Made by a program: the position numbers and the translations under genes
NCBI GenBank assembly: GCA_013373445.1
Contig: JABXHV010000040.1
Location: 1 to 61,772, forward strand
DNA length: 61,772 bases
Source: Paracoccaceae bacterium
Lineage (GTDB): Bacteria > Pseudomonadota > Alphaproteobacteria > Rhizobiales > Stappiaceae
Direction: 5' to 3'
The notes under the pieces: generated by a model
Database searches by the model: none
What the model was told of the DNA's origin: nothing
Seen by the model: only the letters and a program-made list of their open reading frames with translations
Shown here: positions 9,801 to 17,490 of the stretch, one piece after another
How the letters are laid out: every line of letters starts with the position of its first letter
Numbering within the stretch: position 1 is the first letter of the stretch

Positions 9801-10237
9801 AAGGCCAGCCAGTCCACCAGACTGTCGCGCAAAACCAGCCGCGCGCCGACGATCAGTCGCGGCAACCTGATGTCATGAGCCGTGCCGTGTGGACGACGAG
9901 GTGACACGGACAAAGACGACGGTTCGCTGGTCACCTGACGCGAGGAAGGATCCTGCAGATGCTGGGAGCGGATGCTGATTGCCTGTTCTAGCTCCCCTTC
10001 CATAGTCCGTTTCAATTCCTTGAGGGCGGAATAGGCACGCACCACTCCAGCAAGTGAATTGCGATCCGTGATCGCAATCGCTTCAAGGTTCAATTCGGCT
10101 GCCCGTGTGACCAGTTCCTCAGGATGCGAGGCACCCGTCAGAAAGGTGAAATTCGAAGTCACGCATAATTCGGCATAGGGCTGGGGACCCAACGCTTCTG
10201 GCGGTGTTGCATAAGGCGCTGAATGAATAACATTCAT
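6827..10237 (-). CDS. dnaE2: Error-prone DNA polymerase DnaE2 (ImuC)
   Basis: A 1136-residue C-family polymerase alpha subunit paralogue that performs mutagenic translesion synthesis after DNA damage. The N-terminal PHP domain begins at FTFLTGASHPEELV; the catalytic palm contains PDIDVDFEHER with the Asp pair; an OB domain near the end starts around RATVCGLVVTRQRPG. The start at 10237 overlaps the ImuB stop by four bases (ATGA) and GGGAGAA lies upstream. The longer open frame to 10369 runs inside imuB and is not used. It is the third gene of imuA-imuB-dnaE2 and is expected to be LexA-controlled. Confidence 0.95.
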   Translation of the reverse strand: MNVIHSAPYATPPEALGPQPYAELCVTSNFTFLTGASHPEELVTRAAELNLEAIAITDRNSLAGVVRAYSALKELKRTMEGELEQAISIRSQHLQDPSSRQVTSEPSSLSVSPRRPHGTAHDIRLPRLIVGARLVLRDSLVDWLALPMDRAAYERLSQLLTLGKRRASKGECHLDLEDVCLAGNGMILIALPPGEICQTVRTDIRKLHASHPGRVFLGAAPRYDGSDQAWFRFLSQVAHSLATPMVAVGDVLLHKPQRRALADVLTCLREGCRIDQIGTRALPNAERRLKSPQDMQRLYRNHPAAIRRTVEIATRCSFDLSELSYEYPDEAIEGEAPQDRLERLTRDGLTKRYPEGPSDKVLSLVDKELKLIRKLRFAAYFLTVHDIIRFARSQDILCQGRGSAANSIICYALGITDVGPETITMVSERFISEHRGEPPDIDVDFEHERREEVIQYIYEKYGRHRAGLCATVIHFRTRAAIREVGKVMGLSEDLTSALSGQIWGSSNKGPEETRMRELGLDPDNYRLKQTIERIREVIGFPRHLSQHVGGFVITQGRLDALCPIENAAMEDRTVIEWDKDDIDALGILKVDVLSLGMLTCIRKCFALIEANHGTRFTIANVPQEDKTTYDMLCKADAVGVFQVESRAQMNFLPRMRPRTFYDLVIEVAIVRPGPIQGGMVHPYINRRQGREAVEFPSEALRDVLGKTLGVPLFQEQAMQIAVVAAGFTPSEADQLRRSMATFRRMGTIHQLREKFIQGMLSRGYELAFAESCFGQIEGFGEYGFPESHAAAFAMLAYVSAYLKCHYPAEFACALLNAQPMGFYAPAQIVRDARDHQVEVRPICVNQSEWDNTLEWHGSGDMALRLGFRQIKGLREDDGLWIEAARGNGYPDPETLWLRTGLASAALERLAEADAFLGLGLSRRAALWQVKAIRSPSPLPLFNDPIDGEAIFEPQVVLPEMHLGQEVVEDYMATRLTLRAHPMELLRPHMPGLIRHEELLNAKLQRATVCGLVVTRQRPGTASGVIFLTLEDETGVSNVVVWPKMYERYRAAVLGARLLRVRGRIEREGIVVHLIAEYIEDCSHKLSLLGHPHDAALTQTTSKTDGVPAHMRPTPPPPRAYHPREQSKRLFPSRDFH

Positions 10238-11790
10238 GCGAATTCTCCCTGCACAAACCACCCCGGATTTTGCGGCGTGTGGAACAACCAGAGACGATGC
10301 CCCTGACGGGTGTCCACCTGCCAGTAATCCCGCAATCCCTGACCCCAGCTGTCGTCCACATCCCACCACAAAGGTGCGATCCGTTCAGGTCCTTGCGCCA
10401 GCGCCAGCGACAGGAGACGGCCGCGCCAGCGAAAACTGGCAGGCGGCGCAAACCGGCGCTCCTGATCCTTGAGATCGGTTTGAACATTAAGATTGTTCTG
10501 ATGACGCCCTGGCAACGTGACGGGTTCCGGCGGGAACAGTCGCACAGGTCGCGGACGATGATGCGGCCAACTCTTGGCAGGTCGATTGTAGGCTGCGGGC
10601 ACAAGGGAAAAACTGCGCTCGGGGATATGACTGTCTTGAGGGCAGAACCGCAGGATGTTCTCCAATCCAACCCGGCTGCCGAGCTGCGTAATCAGATCGT
10701 CCAGCCGATCTGTTGTCGTCTCCTGCCCCGGAAAGGAACCGGAAGCGACAACCGTTTCCATCTGCCGCATGGACACGGCCTCAACCTGAACCGCTTCCAG
10801 CCGGATCATGTCAATGCCGTAACCGGCATCCACAGCCTCGACCGCACGTTCAAAAAGCGTCAGCAACCGTTTTGGGTCACTCATCGGGCGCGCCAGCTTC
10901 AAGTCCACGCTTTCGCTGTCCTGATCGACCTTTCGAAACGTCAGCCGCAGCACACGTGCACCCTTTTGATGTTTATCAAGACGCTCACACAGATGGGTCA
11001 TGAGACGTCCGACACCAGCCATGACATCGCCGAGAAGCCCAATCGGGTCGGGCAGTGTCAGCCGCACGGCAAAAAGTGGGTCTTCTTTTATGGGCGAGAT
11101 CTGCTCCGACATATTGCCAAGCGCCTGATCCAGACGCTGCAACACCTCCCGGTCATAGCGCCGGGAAAGCGTTGCACGCGGCAAATTGTGCAGATCTCTG
11201 ATCGTGGCGATGCCAAGGCGCTTGAGACTGTTGCAGGTTTCCTGCGACAGTCTCAGCCCCGCCACTGGCAGCTCGGCAATGGCAGACAAAGATCGGTCTG
11301 GCGCTGCAATCCCTTCGGCAAAATGCGACAACGCCCAGGCAGCACCCGGCGTATCGGCCAGACCAATGCACGGGCTCAAGCGAGAGCGCGACAACCGCTC
11401 CCGCATATCCTCAACCAGCGCCTCTTCGCCGCCGAAAAGATGATCGGAACCAGTGATGTCGAGAAAAAGTCCGTCCCGCTCATAAGTGCCAACCCAGGGA
11501 CAATAACGCGTTGCCCACCTGGCCAATGCAGACAGGAAACGTTGGTCGGCCTTAAGGTCTGCCGGTCTCGTCACCAGTTCAGGACACAGGCTGCGAGCCT
11601 GAACGGTTGTCATGCCGCGGTCCAATCCTCGGACTTCACCACGTGGGTTCAGATCATAAATCCGTTCGGAGTTGCGCTCGAAAATCGATAGCGCAAAGGG
11701 CACATCCTCACAGGCGCTTAAAGGGCGCACACGCAAGGAGCGTTCAGCCGCCAATCTCGGAAACCACAATGACACGACGCGTCGCTGCAT
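10234..11790 (-). CDS. imuB: Y-family polymerase-like protein ImuB
   Basis: A 518-residue Y-family polymerase homologue that serves as the hub linking DnaE2, ImuA and the beta clamp. The N-terminal strand reads RRVVSLWFPRLAAER and lacks the acidic DxD residues of active Y polymerases, which is the known non-catalytic state of ImuB. FLDITGSDHLFGGEE and a helix-hairpin-helix-like region around CNSLKRLGIATIRDL follow. The ATG at 11790 is preferred; a start four codons upstream is possible. It overlaps the end of imuA by about 47 bases in a different frame and is coupled to dnaE2. Confidence 0.93.
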   Translation of the reverse strand: MQRRVVSLWFPRLAAERSLRVRPLSACEDVPFALSIFERNSERIYDLNPRGEVRGLDRGMTTVQARSLCPELVTRPADLKADQRFLSALARWATRYCPWVGTYERDGLFLDITGSDHLFGGEEALVEDMRERLSRSRLSPCIGLADTPGAAWALSHFAEGIAAPDRSLSAIAELPVAGLRLSQETCNSLKRLGIATIRDLHNLPRATLSRRYDREVLQRLDQALGNMSEQISPIKEDPLFAVRLTLPDPIGLLGDVMAGVGRLMTHLCERLDKHQKGARVLRLTFRKVDQDSESVDLKLARPMSDPKRLLTLFERAVEAVDAGYGIDMIRLEAVQVEAVSMRQMETVVASGSFPGQETTTDRLDDLITQLGSRVGLENILRFCPQDSHIPERSFSLVPAAYNRPAKSWPHHRPRPVRLFPPEPVTLPGRHQNNLNVQTDLKDQERRFAPPASFRWRGRLLSLALAQGPERIAPLWWDVDDSWGQGLRDYWQVDTRQGHRLWLFHTPQNPGWFVQGEFA

Positions 11791-12418
11791 CCCAACGTAC
11801 AATCCATTCTGATAATGTTCCTGTTTTGTTCTTTATAAGAGACCAACGCCAATGAGTCGAGTCAAATGACTCAACGGCAAGCGGATTGAATACCCTGTTT
11901 TCAAGTCCATCTTCTGTCATCACGGCCCGGCACTGCCAGCGGGTTTCAGCGGCATTGCTGCCGCCGCCATCCGGTACAATCAAAACGGCGGTCGAACGCC
12001 CGGCTTCGGCGGCGAGTTGCAACCGCCTTCCTTCTGTCAGGCCAACACGTTCACTGACTTCGGCAACAACAAGGGGCACCGCTCCGGACCGCAGGGCCGT
12101 CTCGGCACTGGCCAGCACATCAAGATGCGTTTGCGTGCGTGTGATCAAAAACCGCCCCGGATCGCAGTAGGGCAAAAGCCCTTCAGGGTTGAGCGTCGGT
12201 TTCCTGTTCTCACAGCACCAGACCACTGTCCCGGCCAATCCGCCACCCTGCGGCCCGGAACCAACAGGGAGTTTTTTATCCAGGTTAGGCGTTCCGGTTG
12301 TCTTGCGATCAGTCATACCGGCGACAATGGCGGCAAAGACAAAACCGGCCCCGCCCGTCACCACTTCATGCGCACGGGACCTCTTCAACGGAAACACGGA
12401 GGCAAAGTCATTTCTCAT
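11744..12418 (-). CDS. imuA: SOS mutagenesis accessory protein ImuA
   Basis: A 224-residue ImuA protein, distantly RecA/SulA-like, required with ImuB for DnaE2-dependent mutagenesis. The N-terminal LKRSRAHEV segment, the GLLPYCDPGRFL region and SNAAETRWQC are typical. The ATG at 12418 is used; the frame continues to a TTG at 12436, but that would overlap the SOS box. Only 12 bases separate the ATG from the box and no strong ribosome-binding site is seen, so a leaderless or short-leader mRNA is possible. The 3' end overlaps imuB. Confidence 0.88.
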   Translation of the reverse strand: MRNDFASVFPLKRSRAHEVVTGGAGFVFAAIVAGMTDRKTTGTPNLDKKLPVGSGPQGGGLAGTVVWCCENRKPTLNPEGLLPYCDPGRFLITRTQTHLDVLASAETALRSGAVPLVVAEVSERVGLTEGRRLQLAAEAGRSTAVLIVPDGGGSNAAETRWQCRAVMTEDGLENRVFNPLAVESFDSTHWRWSLIKNKTGTLSEWIVRWDAATRRVIVVSEIGG

Positions 12419-12430
12419 GAGATGCAGAAT

Positions 12431-12445
12431 AAACAAAACAAGAAC
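12431..12445 (-). promoter_or_regulatory. Putative LexA (SOS) box of the imuA-imuB-dnaE2 operon
   Basis: Read on the minus strand this is GTTCTTGTTTTGTTT, matching the alphaproteobacterial LexA direct repeat GTTC-N7-GTTC at seven of eight conserved positions. It ends 12 bases before the imuA ATG. The position and the DNA-damage cassette downstream support the call; binding is inferred. Confidence 0.65.
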
Positions 12446-12499
12446 ATTTGTCTTGTCTCATGACTTCAAATGCCAAAAATCAAGGCCAGGGACTTTGCC

Positions 12500-13447
12500 T
12501 CAGTAGCCTCGCTTGCGATCAACGGTCTTTGGTATCGTGCCATCTGCGATGTAGCGGGCGATGTTTTCAAAAACGATGCGCGATGCGGTTCTGATTGTGG
12601 TTGGTGCCGTGATGTGCGGTAGCACAGTCACTGATGGGTGCTCCCAGTAGCGATTGTCCTGCGGCAGTGGCTCAGTCGCGAAAACATCCAGCACTGCATG
12701 CGCGATATGCCCCTCATCCAACTTTGCCAACAACGCCTCATCCTCAATGATCGGACCGCGGGCAAAGTTGATCAGCCGTGCACCGGCTTTAAAGGCTGCC
12801 AGGGTATCAGCGTTCAGCAGGCCACGGGTCTCATCGGTCAAAGGCACAAGCACCACAACGATGTCAGCCTGTGAGACAGCCTCTTTGAGACCCTCGGCGC
12901 CGGAGAAGGTTTCAACTCCCTCGATTGTCTTCAAGCTGCGGCTCCAGCCACTTACATCAAAGCCGTTGTCCTTCAGGCGAAGGGCCGCTTTTTGCCCCAG
13001 TGCGCCGAGCCCCAGAACGCAGACCTTGCGGTCTTCAGGGTGCACCAGCTCCTGCATCTTCCAGACCTTCTCACGCTGACGGCTCGCATAAACAGGCATG
13101 TCGCGGTGCAAATAGAGTGTCCAGGCCAAAACAGCCTCGGCCATGGTGCTGGCCATTTTAGGGTCTGTCATGCGAACGATCTTCGGACCGTCGACAGGAA
13201 GCTCGGCAGTCATCTTCTCAACCCCGGCCCACAAGCTGTGAACCCAAACAAGACCCGGCAACTGTTCCAGCTCCGAAACCAGCGGATTGGCGACGATGGC
13301 CACATCGGCGCGCTCACGTTCCTCATCACTCAAAGCCGAAAACGGCTTGATCGCGGCTGTTCCCGCAAAGGTTTTTGACAGTTCGGCCTGCCACAAATGC
13401 AGTTCTTCATCCTTGGGACGCGCGAGAAATGGAATGACACGTGTCAT
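12500..13447 (-). CDS. D-2-hydroxyacid dehydrogenase, GhrA-like glyoxylate/hydroxypyruvate reductase
   Basis: A 315-residue NAD(P)-dependent 2-hydroxyacid dehydrogenase. It has the VCVLGLGALGQKAAL Rossmann loop, Arg in NFARG, Glu in FATEPLP and His in VLPHITAPT, the usual Arg-Glu-His catalytic set. It lacks the long N-terminal part of serine-pathway enzymes and looks most like GhrA, which reduces glyoxylate, hydroxypyruvate or other 2-oxoacids. It is divergent from a D-amino-acid oxidation operon whose enzymes would make 2-oxoacids, so reduction of such products is a reasonable guess. A paralogue with a similar C-terminal VDR(S/K)KGY tail lies at 52581-53546. Confidence 0.88.
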   Translation of the reverse strand: MTRVIPFLARPKDEELHLWQAELSKTFAGTAAIKPFSALSDEERERADVAIVANPLVSELEQLPGLVWVHSLWAGVEKMTAELPVDGPKIVRMTDPKMASTMAEAVLAWTLYLHRDMPVYASRQREKVWKMQELVHPEDRKVCVLGLGALGQKAALRLKDNGFDVSGWSRSLKTIEGVETFSGAEGLKEAVSQADIVVVLVPLTDETRGLLNADTLAAFKAGARLINFARGPIIEDEALLAKLDEGHIAHAVLDVFATEPLPQDNRYWEHPSVTVLPHITAPTTIRTASRIVFENIARYIADGTIPKTVDRKRGY

Positions 13448-13572
13448 GTGGCTTGGACTCCGGAAAATGAAGAGAGGTCATTGATTGTTCTTTGTTATTT
13501 ATCAGATCCGGCCGCGCTGGCAAAAAAATGTTCCCCTCCCCCACAAAAAGAAGAGAAGACAAGCGGCTCTGG

Positions 13573-13601
13573 TTGACACCGCCTTGGGCGCTTGTTGAAA
13601 T
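13573..13601 (+). promoter_or_regulatory. Candidate sigma-70 promoter for the dadA-like operon
   Basis: A consensus TTGACA at 13573-13578 is followed, after 17 bases, by TGAAAT at 13596-13601, a 4/6 match to TATAAT. It lies about 100 bases before the first plus-strand gene of the operon. The 13448-13702 region between the divergent genes holds no supported gene. Confidence 0.4.
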
Positions 13602-13702
13602 AAAAATGCTTCGAGGACACTCCCTCACACCCTTCCGACCTTTCCTAGGTTTTCCGAGATTTGATCAGACCGCCAGATGGAAGGTGGTCAAGCGAGACAG
13701 AG

Positions 13703-14971
13703 ATGCGTGAAACGATTGTTCTTGGTGCCGGGATGGTGGGGGTCAGCACGGCGCTGGCGCTACAGGCTCGCGGACACGCCGTTACTCTCGTAGATAGGCG
13801 GGGCGCTGGTGAGGAAACCAGTCATGGCAATGCCGGTATCATTCAGGCGGAGGCCGCCGAACCCTACGCCATCCCGCGCGATGTAAAGACCCTGATGCGC
13901 TATGCGCTCGGGCGGAGCAATGACGTTACCTATGACCTGGCCTCGATGGCTCGGATGCTTCCTGCGCTGGCCAGTTATTTTCGTTTCTCCGCCCCTGCAA
14001 AACATCATGAAATCGCCAAGACCTATGCTCAGCTGATCGCGCGCTCCACCTCCACCCATGAGCCGCTGATCCAGGCCTCAGGTGCCGACAACCTGATCCG
14101 CCGCGATGGCTTTGCGATGGTGTTGCGCGACGACGCGGAGTTTGAGGCCAGCGCTCGCGAAGCAGAACGACTGAAAACGCTTTATGGCATCCAGTCACAG
14201 ACCTTCGATGGGGCCTCCTACAGACGCGAAGAACCTGCACTTATCACGCCAATCGGCGGGGCCGTTGTGTGGCCGAATACCTGGACCTGCAGCGATCCGG
14301 GGGGATTAACGAAGGCCTATGCGCAGCTGTTTGAAAAACAGGGCGGACGTTTCCTGACAGGCGATGCCAGCAGCCTGAAGCAGACCAGCGCTGGACGGGC
14401 AGGTGGCGGTTCAGCATGGCAGGTCGATACGGAAGAAGGCCCGATCACGGCCACGGATGCGGTGATCGCGCTTGGCCCCTGGGCTCCCGAGCTTTTGAAG
14501 CGTTTCGGCTACGGCGTTAAAATGGTCCTCAAACGCGGCTACCATGGACACTTCCAGGCATCATTGAGCCCCAGGCGCCCTTTCCTGGACAAGACCAACT
14601 CGGTGGTCCTGTCCCCGATGACCAATGGCTTGCGCATGACCAGTGGCGCCGCCCTCGTTGCGCAGAACGCCCCGTCCAACCCGGTTCAGCTGGACAGGGC
14701 CATCAGCAATGTGCGGGAAATCCTGGACATTGGCGCGCCGACGCAAGATGCCATCTGGGTCGGACACCGCCCCTGTCTGCCAGACATGTTGCCGCTGGCC
14801 GGTCGCGCGCCGAAGCATGATGGGCTGTGGTTCCACTTTGGCCACGGTCATCAGGGCTTTACACTCGGGCCAGCGACATCCGATGTCTTGCTTGATGCAA
14901 TGGACGGCAGGACCGATGCGATCACGACCGCCCTTGACCCCAGATACCGAAGCGCCATCCTGTCCTGGTAA
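13703..14971 (+). CDS. FAD-dependent oxidoreductase, DadA-like D-amino acid dehydrogenase
   Basis: A 422-residue DAO-superfamily flavoenzyme that probably oxidises a D-amino acid (or other secondary amine) to a 2-oxoacid, passing electrons to the respiratory chain. The N-terminal VLGAGMVGVSTALALQARG dinucleotide fold, HGNAGII and the C-terminal FHFGHGHQGFTLGPATS are typical of DadA-like proteins. The ATG at 13703 is preferred over 13661 because the conserved fold begins right after it and GAGACAGAG precedes it. It starts a plus-strand run with gamma-glutamyltransferase, a TauE-like permease and D-serine dehydratase. The true substrate is unknown. Confidence 0.87.
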   Translation: MRETIVLGAGMVGVSTALALQARGHAVTLVDRRGAGEETSHGNAGIIQAEAAEPYAIPRDVKTLMRYALGRSNDVTYDLASMARMLPALASYFRFSAPAKHHEIAKTYAQLIARSTSTHEPLIQASGADNLIRRDGFAMVLRDDAEFEASAREAERLKTLYGIQSQTFDGASYRREEPALITPIGGAVVWPNTWTCSDPGGLTKAYAQLFEKQGGRFLTGDASSLKQTSAGRAGGGSAWQVDTEEGPITATDAVIALGPWAPELLKRFGYGVKMVLKRGYHGHFQASLSPRRPFLDKTNSVVLSPMTNGLRMTSGAALVAQNAPSNPVQLDRAISNVREILDIGAPTQDAIWVGHRPCLPDMLPLAGRAPKHDGLWFHFGHGHQGFTLGPATSDVLLDAMDGRTDAITTALDPRYRSAILSW

Positions 14972-14999
14972 GGTTTGACGCATCCAGTCCGGAGATCCC

Positions 15000-16592
15000 A
15001 TGAGCGGTTCCTTTTCACGCAGTCAGAGTGTTCACAAGCCCGGGGTCACTGCGACCAGTGGCGGTGTCGTAGCTGCGCAGCATGTTCTGGCTGCCGAGGT
15101 CGGCGCGCAGGTGCTTGCGGCTGGCGGTGATGCGGTGGATGCAGCAGTGGCAGTCAGCTTTGCGATTGGTGTTCTGGAGCCCTGGATGTCCGGCCCGGCC
15201 GGCGGCGGAGCGATGATGATCTGGCGCGCTGATGAGGAAAAAGCCTATGCCCTGAATTATGGCATGCGCACATCTGCCAGCCTTGATGTTGCCCACTACC
15301 CCTTGTCGGGTGCAGGCGTTGCCTCTGACCTTTTTCCGTGGGATGCCGTGGTCGACGACCGCAACGTCGAGGGCCCAAGTTCCATCGCCGTTCCAGGCAC
15401 AGTCTCCGGCGCCGCTAAAGCCCACGAGCGGTTTGGCAAAATGCCCTGGTCGGAGCTGCTCGCGCCCGCAGTTGCTTATGCAAAGACCGGCATGCAAGTC
15501 GACTGGTACGCGGCACTGATTATCTCCTCGACTGCAAAAACACTGGCAAAAGATCCCGATGCCGCAGAGCTGTTCCTGGATGAAGGCACCTGGCCCAAGG
15601 CATCCGGCTGGACCGCCGTCACCGATCTCAGGCTCGATCAATCCGGTATGGCGGCCACGCTTGAACAGCTGGCAAGCGCTGGTGCGCAGGATTTCTATAG
15701 AGGCGACATCGCAAAGGCGCTGGTCAAGGATGTCAGTGACAAGGGCGGCTTTCTAACGCTGGCAGACATGTCGCGCTATGAGGCTGAGTGGCAAGAGACG
15801 CTGGAAATTCAATATCGTGGTGGTCGCCTGTGGGCGGTTCCGAAATTGACTGCGGGTCCTACCATGGCTCACGCCATGGATCTCTGGCAGCAGGGTTACG
15901 AACCAGGGCAAACACCGGACGCTGCCAGCTTCCTCGCGATCGCCAGCGGTCTGCGCGAGGCCTATCGTCACCGTCTGGAAACCATGGGAGATCATGAGAG
16001 CCCAAAGGCTCCCGGCTGTACGACACATTTCTCGATTGTAGACCGGCAGGGCAATATGGTGTCGATGACACAGACCTTGCTGTCGATCTTCGGGTCGGGC
16101 GTGGTCTCCCCTTCAACGGGTCTTTTGCTCAACAATGGTGTGATGTGGTTCGACCCTGTCGCGGGCCGACCGAACTCGCTCGCACCCGACAAACGCTGTT
16201 TGATGAATGTCTGCCCGGTGATCGGAGAGAAAGGCACGCGGCGCTTCGCGCTCGGAGCCTCGGGCGGACGCAAGATCATGCCCGCGGTGGCACAGATTTC
16301 CAGCTTCCTGATGGACTACGACATGAACATGCAGGAGGCGATCGAGGCACCGCGCGTTGATGCTTCGGGCGGAGCCTACGTCATCGCCGACGAGCGATTG
16401 AGTGAGTCCGTGCTGGAGGCGCTTGCCAGTCAGGGGCCAACACAGACCACGAAGCGCGTTCCTTTCCCCTACGCCTTTGCCTGCCCGGCAGGCGTGTTGC
16501 GTGACGGTTCTGTCAATTCGGGAACGACCGAGACCTTTTCGGCCTGGGGGGACGGGGTTGCAGAAGACGATGTTAAAGGTTTGCCAAGCTGA
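15000..16592 (+). CDS. ggt: Gamma-glutamyltransferase family protein
   Basis: A 530-residue Ntn-hydrolase of the gamma-glutamyltranspeptidase family, made as one chain and expected to self-cleave before the nucleophile Thr341 in the TTHFSIVD motif. The N-terminal segment around GGDAVDAAVAVSFAIGVLEPWMSG, the following PAGGGAMMIW, and ALGASGGRKIMPAV near the C-terminus are family marks. No signal peptide is visible, so unlike E. coli Ggt it should be cytoplasmic. GGAGATCCC precedes the ATG. It sits 28 bases after the DadA-like gene, which suggests release of an amino group donor from a gamma-glutamyl compound. Confidence 0.9.
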   Translation: MSGSFSRSQSVHKPGVTATSGGVVAAQHVLAAEVGAQVLAAGGDAVDAAVAVSFAIGVLEPWMSGPAGGGAMMIWRADEEKAYALNYGMRTSASLDVAHYPLSGAGVASDLFPWDAVVDDRNVEGPSSIAVPGTVSGAAKAHERFGKMPWSELLAPAVAYAKTGMQVDWYAALIISSTAKTLAKDPDAAELFLDEGTWPKASGWTAVTDLRLDQSGMAATLEQLASAGAQDFYRGDIAKALVKDVSDKGGFLTLADMSRYEAEWQETLEIQYRGGRLWAVPKLTAGPTMAHAMDLWQQGYEPGQTPDAASFLAIASGLREAYRHRLETMGDHESPKAPGCTTHFSIVDRQGNMVSMTQTLLSIFGSGVVSPSTGLLLNNGVMWFDPVAGRPNSLAPDKRCLMNVCPVIGEKGTRRFALGASGGRKIMPAVAQISSFLMDYDMNMQEAIEAPRVDASGGAYVIADERLSESVLEALASQGPTQTTKRVPFPYAFACPAGVLRDGSVNSGTTETFSAWGDGVAEDDVKGLPS

Positions 16593-16667
16593 GCGAGACA
16601 GCATAGGAATGCCGCAGCAATTTTCTTATCGACCCACGATCGGGTCACTCATCTGGAGACTATAACC

Positions 16668-17480
16668 ATGGCCGAGATCATCCAGCTCTTTGGCATCCTT
16701 GCTGTGTCTGGTGCAATTGCTGGCATCATTTCCGGCCTGCTTGGCGTTGGCGGCGGGATCATTCTTGTTCCCGCTTTCTTTTATGCCTTCACCACGCTTG
16801 GCTATGTTCCAGACCAACTCATGCAGATTTGTGTCGCGACATCGACCGGGACAATCATCTTCACCTCCTGGCGCTCCGTCATGTCTCACCACAAACGCGG
16901 CGCAGTGGATGTCGACCTGATCAAGAGCTGGGGTCCGATCATTGCGGTGGGATCCATCATCGGCGTCTTTGCGGCCACAGCGCTGCGCTCACAGGAACTG
17001 CAAATCATCTTCGGTGCCATCGGTGTCAGCCTTGGTCTTTACATGCTGCTTGGCAAAAAAGACTGGCGTTTGGCCGATCACTTGCCCGGCAAGATTCTGA
17101 GCTCAGTCTACGCCAGCGGGATCGGCTTTTTCTCTGCATTGATGGGCATCGGCGGCGGGTCATTCACCGTGCCCCTGCTGACGGCCTACAACTATCCTCC
17201 GCACCGCGCCGTTGCGACATCTCCCGGCTTTGGGCTGGCGATCTCCATTCCGGGATTCATTGCCTTCTTGCTGAGTGGCTGGGATCTGGAAGGAAAGCCG
17301 CCCTACACAATCGGGTACGTCAACATTCCAGCAGTCATCCTGATCATTGCAATGACCTCAATGACGGTACCGCTCGGCGTGAAGCTGGCACATAAATTGT
17401 CGCCAAAGCACCTGCGTCTGGTCTTTGCCTGCACGGTCTTGCTGCTGGCAGGCAACATGCTTCGCAAGGGTCTGTTCTGA
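16668..17480 (+). CDS. Sulfite exporter TauE/SafE family permease
   Basis: A 270-residue integral membrane protein of the TauE/SafE/YfcA (DUF81) family, with about eight helices and the duplicated glycine-rich motif (SGLLGVGGGIILVPAF near residue 25, and ALMGIGGGSFTVPLLT near 160). Such proteins export organic or sulfur anions such as sulfite or sulfoacetate. GGAGACTATAACC precedes the ATG. It lies between ggt and dsdA with short gaps, so it probably moves a product or substrate of this amino-acid pathway. The transported compound cannot be told from sequence. Confidence 0.86.
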   Translation: MAEIIQLFGILAVSGAIAGIISGLLGVGGGIILVPAFFYAFTTLGYVPDQLMQICVATSTGTIIFTSWRSVMSHHKRGAVDVDLIKSWGPIIAVGSIIGVFAATALRSQELQIIFGAIGVSLGLYMLLGKKDWRLADHLPGKILSSVYASGIGFFSALMGIGGGSFTVPLLTAYNYPPHRAVATSPGFGLAISIPGFIAFLLSGWDLEGKPPYTIGYVNIPAVILIIAMTSMTVPLGVKLAHKLSPKHLRLVFACTVLLLAGNMLRKGLF

Positions 17481-17490
17481 TTTGCAATCC

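Noticed and set aside
10270-11691. Long plus-strand open frame of about 473 codons
   Set aside because: It lies wholly antisense to imuB, has no recognisable domain and a Gln/Arg/His-rich composition typical of the shadow of a high-GC gene.
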